This document shows positions 35,319 to 43,142 of a DNA stretch of 64,000 nucleotides, in pieces (position 1 is the first letter of the stretch; each line of letters starts with the position of its first letter). The position numbers and the translations under genes are program-made. A model generated the notes under the pieces. The model worked only from the letters and a program-made list of their open reading frames with translations, did no database searches and was not told where the DNA came from. The DNA is taken from the NCBI GenBank assembly GCA_963816685.1, contig CAWFMB010000013.1, positions 124,001-188,000 on the forward strand, written 5' to 3'. The DNA is from CAVYUC01 sp963816685 (GTDB taxonomy: Bacteria > Bacteroidota > Bacteroidia > Bacteroidales > Prolixibacteraceae).

Positions 35319-38120
35319 ATGCCAGAAAACAAAACGGAAAAGTTTATAGAAATTCAACATGCAAGGGTTCATAATTTAAAAAATATAAGCCTTAAGATAC
35401 CGTTGAACAGGTTTATTGTAGTAACCGGTGTTTCAGGCTCCGGCAAATCATCACTGGCATTTGATACACTTTTTGCAGAAGGTCAGCGGAGATATGTTGA
35501 AAGTCTTTCATCGTATGCCCGGCAGTTTTTGGGGAGAATAAACAAACCTGAAGTCGATTTCATTAAGGGTATCCCCCCTGCTATTGCCATCGAACAAAAA
35601 GTAAATACACGTAATCCCCGGTCAACAGTTGGGACTTCAACCGAAATATACGACTACCTGAAGTTGCTGTTTGCCCGGATTGGAAAAACAATTTCGCCTG
35701 TATCCGGAAAAGAAGTATCACGGCAACGTGTTTCTGATGTCGTCGATTATGTTTTTTCTATCCCCGGCAATACACGGGTGATTCTTCTTTCGCCTTTAAA
35801 ACCCAAAAATGGCCGGTCAGTTCTGGAAGAAGCAGAATTGTTGCTGCAGCAAGGTTTTTCACGCCTTGAAGTCAACAATGAAATTAAACGTATTGATGAA
35901 CTTCTTATTGAAGGGAAGGATGATATCTGCAATGACAACTGCAATATTGTAATCGACCGCATAGCAGTGCAAAACGATGAGGATACACAGAGCCGTGTTG
36001 CAGATTCAGTTCAAACTGCCTTTTATGAGGGACATGGAGAATGTATTGTAAAAATAGCCGGAGATGGTGAGGTACTTTCCCATTCTTTTTCTAATCGGTT
36101 TGAAGCAGATGGAATTGAATTTGAGGAACCCACTGTTCATATGTTTAGTTTCAACAATCCGGTTGGCGCCTGCCCTACCTGCGAAGGTTACGGAAAAGTA
36201 ATTGGAATTGATGAAGATTTGGTGATACCCAATAAATCACTTTCCATATACCAGGGGGCTATTGCCTGCTGGAAGGGAGAAAAAATGGGCGAATGGAATA
36301 ACCAGTTAATTTATAGTGCTGGTAAATTTGATTTCCCGATACATAAACCCTATTACGAATTAACTGAAAAACAAAAATCGCTGCTTTGGACCGGTAACCG
36401 GTATTTCAGCGGACTGAACGATTTTTTTAAACATCTCGAAGAAAAAAGTTATAAAATTCAGTACCGCGTGATGCTTTCACGCTATCGGGGAAAAACAACC
36501 TGCCCTGAATGTAAAGGAAGCCGGTTAAAAAAAGAGGCAGGTTATGTGAAGATTGAAGGAAAGTCGCTTCAGGAACTGGTGCTAATGCCCGTTTCGGAAT
36601 TAAAAAGTTTCTTTCTCGATTTAAAACTGAATTCCCATGATATTGAAATTGCCAAACGTATTCTAATCGAAATAAATAACCGTCTTGAATTTTTATGTGA
36701 TGTCGGCCTGGGTTATTTAACATTGAACCGTCTGTCCTCAACTCTTTCGGGAGGAGAATCGCAACGGATAAACCTTGCCACATCGCTGGGCAGTAGCCTT
36801 GTTGGCTCACTTTATATTCTCGACGAACCCAGTATCGGACTCCATTCGCGCGATACTCAACGGTTAATCCAGGTTTTGCGGCGTTTGCAAAAAATCGGAA
36901 ACACTGTTTTTGTTGTTGAACACGATGAAGAAATTATAAGGGCTGCAGATGAAATTATCGATATCGGACCATTTGCAGGAATTTACGGTGGCGAAGTTGT
37001 TTTTCAGGGAAACCACAGCGAGCTGGAACAAAAACATGAAAGCCTGACAACAAAATATTTAACAGGTGACGAAAAAATTGAGGTTCCAAATCAGAGAAGA
37101 AAATGGACTAATTTTATTGAAATTGTTGGCGCCCGTGAGAACAATCTAAGGAATTTGCGGGTAAAATTTCCATTAAATACACTCACTGTTGTTACTGGTG
37201 TCAGCGGTTCGGGTAAATCATCACTTGTTTCAAAAATTCTTTTTCCTGCATTGACTAAAATTGCAGGTGGCTACGGTGAACGCACAGGGCATCACGATGC
37301 AATTCTGGGCGATTACAAATTAGTGTCATCTGTAGAATTTATCGATCAAAATCCTATAGGAAAGTCATCGCGTTCAAATCCGGTAACTTATTTAAAGGCA
37401 TATGACGAAATCCGCAAATTGTATTCTGAACAACAGGCGGCAAAAATACAGGGTTTAAAACCTTCTCATTTTTCGTTTAATGTTGATGGCGGAAGGTGCG
37501 ACGAATGCCAGGGCGAAGGAACAATTAAAGTAGAGATGCAATTCCTGGCCGATGTTTACCTTGAATGCGAAAGCTGCCACGGGAAACGATTTAAGGAAGA
37601 CATCCTTGAAGTTCAGTATAAACATAAAAACATAGACGACATTCTGAACCTTTCAGTAAGTGAAGCCATTCAACTTTTTTCTGAAGGAAAGTCATCAACA
37701 GAGAAGAAAATAGTAAGAAAACTTCAGCCCCTTCAGGATGTTGGTTTGGGTTATGTAAAACTTGGACAATCTTCGAGTACCCTTTCCGGAGGAGAGAGCC
37801 AGCGGGTAAAACTTGCATCGTTTCTTGCCAAAGAAAAAGATGAACCGACACTTTTCATTTTTGATGAGCCAACAACCGGCCTTCATTTTCATGATATAAA
37901 AAAATTGCTGGATTCTTTTAATGCCCTTATTTCTCGCGGACACTCCATAACGATAATTGAACACAATATGGAAATCATTAAATCGGCAGACTGGATTATT
38001 GATCTTGGGCCGGAAGGAGGAGATAAAGGTGGGAAATTAGTGTTTGAAGGAACTCCGGAAGATTTAATAAAGGTCAAAGAATCTTATACCGGAATTGCGT
38101 TAAAAGAAAAATTGAAATAA
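35319..38120 (+). CDS. uvrA: Excinuclease ABC subunit UvrA (second copy)
   Basis: Complete UvrA, 933 aa from the ATG at 35319 (an in-frame TTG 15 nt upstream gives only MPILI). Walker A motifs GVSGSGKSS occur in both halves, as do LSGGESQR signatures (LSSTLSGGESQRINLA and SSTLSGGESQRVKLA) and Walker B segments ILDEPSIGLH and IFDEPTTGLH. Zinc modules CPTCEGYG, CPECKGSR and CDECQGEG...CESCHG are intact. Residues about 130-250 (LEEAELLLQQGFSRLEVNNE) occupy the place of the UvrB-binding domain but differ from those of the uvrA at the left edge. Two divergent UvrA proteins are therefore encoded here. Confidence 0.95.
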   Translation: MPENKTEKFIEIQHARVHNLKNISLKIPLNRFIVVTGVSGSGKSSLAFDTLFAEGQRRYVESLSSYARQFLGRINKPEVDFIKGIPPAIAIEQKVNTRNPRSTVGTSTEIYDYLKLLFARIGKTISPVSGKEVSRQRVSDVVDYVFSIPGNTRVILLSPLKPKNGRSVLEEAELLLQQGFSRLEVNNEIKRIDELLIEGKDDICNDNCNIVIDRIAVQNDEDTQSRVADSVQTAFYEGHGECIVKIAGDGEVLSHSFSNRFEADGIEFEEPTVHMFSFNNPVGACPTCEGYGKVIGIDEDLVIPNKSLSIYQGAIACWKGEKMGEWNNQLIYSAGKFDFPIHKPYYELTEKQKSLLWTGNRYFSGLNDFFKHLEEKSYKIQYRVMLSRYRGKTTCPECKGSRLKKEAGYVKIEGKSLQELVLMPVSELKSFFLDLKLNSHDIEIAKRILIEINNRLEFLCDVGLGYLTLNRLSSTLSGGESQRINLATSLGSSLVGSLYILDEPSIGLHSRDTQRLIQVLRRLQKIGNTVFVVEHDEEIIRAADEIIDIGPFAGIYGGEVVFQGNHSELEQKHESLTTKYLTGDEKIEVPNQRRKWTNFIEIVGARENNLRNLRVKFPLNTLTVVTGVSGSGKSSLVSKILFPALTKIAGGYGERTGHHDAILGDYKLVSSVEFIDQNPIGKSSRSNPVTYLKAYDEIRKLYSEQQAAKIQGLKPSHFSFNVDGGRCDECQGEGTIKVEMQFLADVYLECESCHGKRFKEDILEVQYKHKNIDDILNLSVSEAIQLFSEGKSSTEKKIVRKLQPLQDVGLGYVKLGQSSSTLSGGESQRVKLASFLAKEKDEPTLFIFDEPTTGLHFHDIKKLLDSFNALISRGHSITIIEHNMEIIKSADWIIDLGPEGGDKGGKLVFEGTPEDLIKVKESYTGIALKEKLK

Positions 38121-38152
38121 ATAAGCCAACAATAAAAAATTCGGGCACAGCA

Positions 38153-38524
38153 TTAATGCATATATTTTAAATTTTTGCCATACAGCGCTATAAACACTGG
38201 TGTAAAAACTACTGCCGGTAAAATTAAAAATCCAAAGTAGGTGTCGACCCATGTGCCGATAATAAGTGGCAATACTAACCATACTAATTGAAGAAATGCG
38301 TACAAATAAAATCCAGCTTTTCTTAATTTCATCATTAATACAACACCAAATAATATCATCACATTTAAAGCAATTCCTACTAAAAAACTTTCTTTATTCA
38401 AACTCCCAACCATGGATTTATAATCAAAGTACATTCGGATATCCCGGACGATCCATAATGCTATTCCAATAAAGCTTAATATGCACAAGGTTGTTAAAAA
38501 ACTTTTTCTTTCATACTGTTTCAT
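38153..38524 (-). CDS. Four-helix membrane protein of unknown function
   Basis: A 123-aa integral membrane protein with hydrophobic segments at about 10-26, 48-66, 72-92 and 95-115 (FLVGIALNVMILFGVVLMM, FGFLILPAVVFTPVFIALYG). No known domain recognised. It is convergent with uvrA and stands alone. The reading frame has no neighbours in an operon. Codon use looks like the rest of the window. Confidence 0.7.
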   Translation of the reverse strand: MKQYERKSFLTTLCILSFIGIALWIVRDIRMYFDYKSMVGSLNKESFLVGIALNVMILFGVVLMMKLRKAGFYLYAFLQLVWLVLPLIIGTWVDTYFGFLILPAVVFTPVFIALYGKNLKYMH

Positions 38525-38811
38525 AATTTTGAATTAATTTTTGGTACTATATAAAAAATATTTTAAAGGGAATTTTATTCAATTGATTGTCTAATAAAAT
38601 CTTCTTCTGAAAGAATAGAAACCTTTTTAATTATCAATCCATAATGAATGTGCAGGAATCATTAATTCAGATAAAATGCGCCTACAATTATGGTTTACTT
38701 TTTTATGGAATTTCAATTAATAGCTAAAGAAAGTTACAAAATAGTATTCTGAAATGCAATACTTGAGACATCTCAGTGCAGTACAGGTATTACGCTGAAA
38801 TTTCACAAAGT

Positions 38812-40167
38812 CTAAACCGCCAGATTATCTAACGAATTTAATTTTTTCCACTCCCGAATTAATAAAAGCGAAACTACAGCAGCCGACATTGTATCGGCAA
38901 TTGGATATGCCATCCAGATTCCACTAATTCCCCAAATCTCGGGTAAAATAAAAAGTAACGGAATCAAGCCAATTACCTGCCGGAAAAAGTGGCAAAAATT
39001 GCAATTCTTGCTTTTCCCACTGCTTGAAAAAAATGGGACGCCACAACCTGGAAATCCAACAAGTGGAAGTGCCAGACTAACCAGACGCAAACCTTTTACT
39101 GAAATGTCATAGAGAATTTCACTGTCGTTATTGAATAGTTTGACAATCAATCCAGGTATTGCCTCAACAAAAACAAACGAACTTACCCCGATAATTGTAG
39201 CCGCAACAAGTGAAATCCGTAGAGCTTCTTTAACCCGTTTCACCGATTTTGCCCCGTAATTAAAACCAATTATTGGTTGTGAAGCCATATTAATGGCAAC
39301 AATTGCCATTATTATTAATGTAAGCACTGAATTAATTATTCCCATCGCACCAACAGCCAAATCACCACCAAAAACTATCAGTTTTTTATTCAGCAAACCC
39401 TGCACAAAACTATTGGCAATTTGCATTGAAAACGGAGCCATCCCAATTGCAATAATTTCTGTGAGAATTGGATAGTCAATCCTTATGTTTTTTCTCCTCA
39501 GCTTAATAATTGATCGTTTTCCCCGAAAATGTGCCAGCACCCACACCATCAAAACAAACATTGAAATGATTGTGGCATAAGCGGCTCCTTTGACTCCCAT
39601 ATCAAGCCAAAAAATAAAAATGGGGTCGAGGATTAGATTGGTGCCGGCACTTATTATCATCGAAAACATTGCAATCCGGGCATTTCCCTCTGACCGGATT
39701 ACATTGTTCAGCGAAAAACCAACAACCATAAATACAACACCTGCGATTATTATATTGAGATAATCATTCGCATACTGAAAAGTTTCTTCCGTTGAGCCGA
39801 ATGAACGCAGAATGGGCTCCTTCAGCAAATAAATTACGATCATTATAATTACCGAAACAACCAGCATCAGTGCAAATCCGGTACCCAATGTCTTTTCCGC
39901 CTTTTCCAAATCCTTTTTTCCAAGATTTATGGAAACAAACACTCCAGTTCCTATTCCGATGAGCATTCCAAAACCCATCATTATCAGCATAACCGGAAAA
40001 ATTACAGAAATCCCGGACAACGCTTCGGCGCCAACACCCTGTCCGATAAAAATACGATCGACAATATTATAAAGTGCATTTACGAAGACGCCAACAAAAG
40101 CAGGTACGAAATATTTCAGCATTAAACTGCTGATTTTTGCTTCGCTTAACTCCTCAATATTTTTCAT
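38812..40167 (-). CDS. MATE-family multidrug efflux transporter (with two compensating frame disturbances)
   Basis: Twelve-helix Na+ or H+ coupled efflux pump, 451 aa from the ATG at 40167. MATE signatures include LMLKYFVPAFVGVFVNALYN, DRIFIGQGVGAEALSG and MASQPIIGFNYGAKSVKRVK. Residues about 375-396 read GFPGCGVPFFSSSGKSKNCN..., unlike any MATE, whereas the neighbouring frame reads QVVASHFFQAVGKARIAIF, an excellent match. An extra G near 39050 and a missing A in the run 38984-38988 would explain this. The total frame is restored, so the protein is full length with about 21 wrong residues. Confidence 0.9.
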   Translation of the reverse strand: MKNIEELSEAKISSLMLKYFVPAFVGVFVNALYNIVDRIFIGQGVGAEALSGISVIFPVMLIMMGFGMLIGIGTGVFVSINLGKKDLEKAEKTLGTGFALMLVVSVIIMIVIYLLKEPILRSFGSTEETFQYANDYLNIIIAGVVFMVVGFSLNNVIRSEGNARIAMFSMIISAGTNLILDPIFIFWLDMGVKGAAYATIISMFVLMVWVLAHFRGKRSIIKLRRKNIRIDYPILTEIIAIGMAPFSMQIANSFVQGLLNKKLIVFGGDLAVGAMGIINSVLTLIIMAIVAINMASQPIIGFNYGAKSVKRVKEALRISLVAATIIGVSSFVFVEAIPGLIVKLFNNDSEILYDISVKGLRLVSLALPLVGFPGCGVPFFSSSGKSKNCNFCHFFRQVIGLIPLLFILPEIWGISGIWMAYPIADTMSAAVVSLLLIREWKKLNSLDNLAV

Positions 40168-40211
40168 GCAATGCAAAGGTAAATATTTAAGGCAACATTT
40201 ATTCCGGCCTG

Positions 40212-40241
40212 TTGTTTTAACATAGTATTAAACTAATTTTG
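40212..40241 (+). promoter_or_regulatory. Promoter of the HEAT-like/PorP operon
   Basis: TTG at 40212-40214, a 19-nt spacer, then TAATTTTG at 40234-40241. It is 20 nt before the ATG at 40261. Confidence 0.55.
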
Positions 40242-40260
40242 CGATTCACTCAACAAGATT

Positions 40261-40770
40261 ATGACGATGAATAAAGAAAAGCTGGATCTTCAGGTGCAAA
40301 AGAATCTTTTTTCCACCAATTTGGAGACTACCATTTCGGCACTAAAAGTTATAAAAGAGAGAGGAAACAAACTGTACCTTCCCATACTCTTCGATTTGAT
40401 GGCTTCCAACCCTGAGTATGAAATAAAAAACGAGATAATAAGGATTCTTGGCACTATTAAAAAGGTGGATACGATTCCCCTTTTCATTGAAGCATTGCAA
40501 ACAAAAAGATATAAGCCAATAAGGAAAACATTATTAACAGCCTGCTGGCAAAATGGTCTGGATTTCAGGCGCTATTTACCTTTATTTGTTGAACTTATAA
40601 TTGAAGAAGACTGGGAAACAGGATTTGAAGCATTTACAGTCATTGAAAACATGGAGAATTTCGAAAAGGAAACTGTTGATGCAACCGTTGTTAAAATACA
40701 TGATGCCATTGAAAACACACACGATAAAAAAAAATATCTTCTTGAGGAAATTTTAACCATCATACAATAA
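40261..40770 (+). CDS. HEAT-repeat-like protein
   Basis: A 169-aa soluble all-helical protein. Two or three helical hairpins of HEAT type are visible (LPILFDLMASNPEYEIKNEI, IIRILGTIKKVDTIPLFIEA). No signal peptide, so it is cytoplasmic. It is followed 18 nt later by the first PorP/SprF gene on the same strand, behind a shared promoter. It may be a scaffold connected to the secretion genes, but this is inference; no function is known. Confidence 0.7.
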   Translation: MTMNKEKLDLQVQKNLFSTNLETTISALKVIKERGNKLYLPILFDLMASNPEYEIKNEIIRILGTIKKVDTIPLFIEALQTKRYKPIRKTLLTACWQNGLDFRRYLPLFVELIIEEDWETGFEAFTVIENMENFEKETVDATVVKIHDAIENTHDKKKYLLEEILTIIQ

Positions 40771-40788
40771 ATTACCAGGACAATTAAT

Positions 40789-41766
40789 TTGAAAATAAAA
40801 ACCAAAATATGGATTGTCGTACTGTGTTTACTCCTGGCACAAAACTCGGTTGCTCAAATTGAAACGAATCTCCTTCCGTTTTCAAATAAATTGCTTCTGA
40901 ACCCTGCATACGCAGGACTTGATGAAAATACAAACCTGAGGTTCGGATTGCAATTTCATTCCATTTCGGAGAAAGAGGCTTATAATGAATTCAGATTTAC
41001 TTACGACAAGTATTCGAATAAACTGAAAGGTGGCCTTGCATACTATTTCCAGCAGGGATTACTTGGCGATTTAAATATTAATACTACTGAATTTGGATTT
41101 GGAATATCCCGCCACCTGAAAGTGGATGAAGCAGTGTTTATTCCTTCAGTCAATTTAAATTTACAATTTGCCAGTAAACAATGGTTTGTGAATATAATGG
41201 ATTTTATTCTGGCAAAGGAAATTGAACCGCCCAGTCCACCCGGCGCCCAGTTCAGCAGATATTACAAAATTAAACCACGGATTGGATTTTTATGGGACTC
41301 ACCAGCTTTGCAAATTGGTGCATCCGCAATGTTTCCTTTCGGTAAACATGTTGCGGAAGATGAAAATCAGACCGCATTGAACCAGCCGGTTTTTAACCTA
41401 TATATTACCCAAAAAACAAGAGGTAAAAGGCGTGGTTTGATTTCGGAACCGTTTAAGGCGCTGCCGGAAGCCGCCCTGTTGTATTCCGGCAAAACACTGC
41501 TTTCGAGAGTTGGTGTGCGGGTAGAACAAACTGACATCATGTATGCATTTTTTATCCAAAACAATTTTACCGAAAACCTGCACGGCGCAGGTGCATCATT
41601 GGGTTGGAAAATTGAAAACCTACAAATCAATTTCACAGCAGGAATGAATTTACCGGTAATTTCCGACCAGTTTACTGTGTTTGGAGAGGCAACATTTTCA
41701 TTAACTATTCCACCTTCCTATTATTCTGAAAAAAACCCCTGGTCGCCGAAGAAGAAATTGTTTTAA
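40789..41766 (+). CDS. PorP/SprF-family T9SS outer-membrane protein (copy 1)
   Basis: A 325-aa outer-membrane protein. The start is TTG at 40789, which is immediately followed by a signal peptide (KIKTKIWIVVLCLLLAQNSV); no in-frame ATG is close. The family motif LLLNPAYAGLDENTNLRFGL is at about 35-54, and barrel strands follow to FGEATFSLTIPPSYY. PorP/SprF proteins attach or export type B CTD adhesins at the cell surface. It precedes a second family member and lies beside a large type B adhesin gene. Confidence 0.85.
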   Translation: MKIKTKIWIVVLCLLLAQNSVAQIETNLLPFSNKLLLNPAYAGLDENTNLRFGLQFHSISEKEAYNEFRFTYDKYSNKLKGGLAYYFQQGLLGDLNINTTEFGFGISRHLKVDEAVFIPSVNLNLQFASKQWFVNIMDFILAKEIEPPSPPGAQFSRYYKIKPRIGFLWDSPALQIGASAMFPFGKHVAEDENQTALNQPVFNLYITQKTRGKRRGLISEPFKALPEAALLYSGKTLLSRVGVRVEQTDIMYAFFIQNNFTENLHGAGASLGWKIENLQINFTAGMNLPVISDQFTVFGEATFSLTIPPSYYSEKNPWSPKKKLF

Positions 41767-41804
41767 TTCACTATTTTGGCCATTACAAGCTGATACCGCG
41801 GAAA

Positions 41805-42785
41805 ATGTCGCAAAGACTTTTATTTCTTATACTATTCCTTATTTCAAAACAAATCATGGCTCAGGATCCAGGGTTTTCGCAATTTTATGCCAATCCACTG
41901 CACATGAATCCAGCCTTTACAGGTACAACTGAACTTCCCCGGCTGGTGCTCAATTACCGGAACCAATGGCCTCAAAAAGGGGCAACCTACACCAACTATT
42001 CCATTTCATTTGACCAACTGTCAAACAAATTAAATACTGGTTTCGGAATTCAATTGTATCACGATCAGGAGCTGAACAATGTTATCAATACAACTGCTGC
42101 TGCATTTTCATATTCCTACCATTTGCAGGTTGATATAGAAAGTTTTCTGACTTTTGGACTACAGGCAGGCATGATGCTAAAGCAATTCAATTTAAATAAT
42201 CTCACCTTTCCTTCAGAAATAGATCAACTGACCGGGGAAATTTCAAATAATGTTTTTTCTCTTTTAAATGATGAAAAGAAAATTTTTCCTGACTTTGCCT
42301 TTGGTACTGTTTTTCAGCATCATGAATTTTATGCGGGAATAGGTATACACCATTTGACACAGCCGGATGAATCAGTAGTTGAAGGAGACCAGAAAAGCAG
42401 GTTGCCTGCAAAGGTAACTGTACATGCCGGAGCACGTTCGCACCGTTTACATCATGGTTTGTTATCCCGCGTATTCATGCTGTCACCAAATCTAATCTAT
42501 CAGCAACAGGGAAGTTTCAAACAATTAAACATTGGAATTTATATGATTGAAAAGACCTTTGTTTTTGGTGGTTGGTATAGGAACAACATTGACATTCGCC
42601 CGGATGCATTTATTTTTTTGGCCGGATTTGCAACTGCTAAAATTCAGTTTGGCTATAGTTTTGATCTCACTCTTTCCAAACTTTCAAATTACAGCTATGG
42701 TTCCCACGAAATATCCCTCACATTTTTTATGGGGAAAAAATCCGAATTCCCGCCACGAAATAAATTACTGATTCCGATGATTTAA
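41805..42785 (+). CDS. PorP/SprF-family T9SS outer-membrane protein (copy 2)
   Basis: A 326-aa protein with a signal peptide (MSQRLLFLILFLISKQIMAQ) and the diagnostic FSQFYANPLHMNPAFTGTTE (24-43), the canonical SprF opening that copy 1 lacks in part. Further strands include TNYSISFDQLSNKLNTGFGI and ISLTFFMGKK at the end. It follows copy 1 by 38 nt in the same operon and a bidirectional terminator follows. Together the pair probably serves the neighbouring adhesin. Confidence 0.9.
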   Translation: MSQRLLFLILFLISKQIMAQDPGFSQFYANPLHMNPAFTGTTELPRLVLNYRNQWPQKGATYTNYSISFDQLSNKLNTGFGIQLYHDQELNNVINTTAAAFSYSYHLQVDIESFLTFGLQAGMMLKQFNLNNLTFPSEIDQLTGEISNNVFSLLNDEKKIFPDFAFGTVFQHHEFYAGIGIHHLTQPDESVVEGDQKSRLPAKVTVHAGARSHRLHHGLLSRVFMLSPNLIYQQQGSFKQLNIGIYMIEKTFVFGGWYRNNIDIRPDAFIFLAGFATAKIQFGYSFDLTLSKLSNYSYGSHEISLTFFMGKKSEFPPRNKLLIPMI

Positions 42786-42790
42786 ATAAA

Positions 42791-42833
42791 AATTAAAAGG
42801 TCCAGCCTTTTTGTAAGACTGGACCTTTTAATT
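42791..42833. terminator. Bidirectional terminator after the PorP/SprF operon
   Basis: A 15-bp perfect stem (AATTAAAAGGTCCAG and its complement) with a 13-nt loop has AT-rich flanks on both sides. Confidence 0.88.
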
Positions 42834-42871
42834 AATAGTACAGTAGATCCTCCTTCTTTGAAATACAAACT

Positions 42872-43036
42872 TTAGAAGTTATACTCCTTCTCTCTTTTCT
42901 CTACCATTTGCCAAGGCACAATAAAATTTTCATGTGGCTTATCATATTTTCTCAGCCTTGTATTTAAAAAATCCATCGTTTCCAGGTAGGAACGTTTGTT
43001 TTCTAAATCTTCTTTACTTTTCCCGGTTGATTTCAT
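42872..43036 (-). CDS. Small hydrophilic protein, 54 aa
   Basis: An ATG at 43036 opens a 54-codon frame: MKSTGKSKEDLENKRSYLET then MDFLNTRLRKYDKPHENFIV and PWQMVEKREKEYNF. It is rich in Lys, Glu and Tyr with one predicted helix. The composition is protein-like and it sits alone between a terminator and the adhesin stop, on the adhesin's strand, 107 nt downstream of it. I do not recognise the family. It could be a downstream member of the adhesin operon. Confidence 0.55.
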   Translation of the reverse strand: MKSTGKSKEDLENKRSYLETMDFLNTRLRKYDKPHENFIVPWQMVEKREKEYNF

Positions 43037-43142
43037 AGTAGGTTTATTAACGAGAATTAAATAAATTTTGTTTTGTTTTAAATGTGCTTTTTCCTGAAAA
43101 TTAAGAAAAATTAAGATTCAGGAAAACAGAAATCAAAACAAA

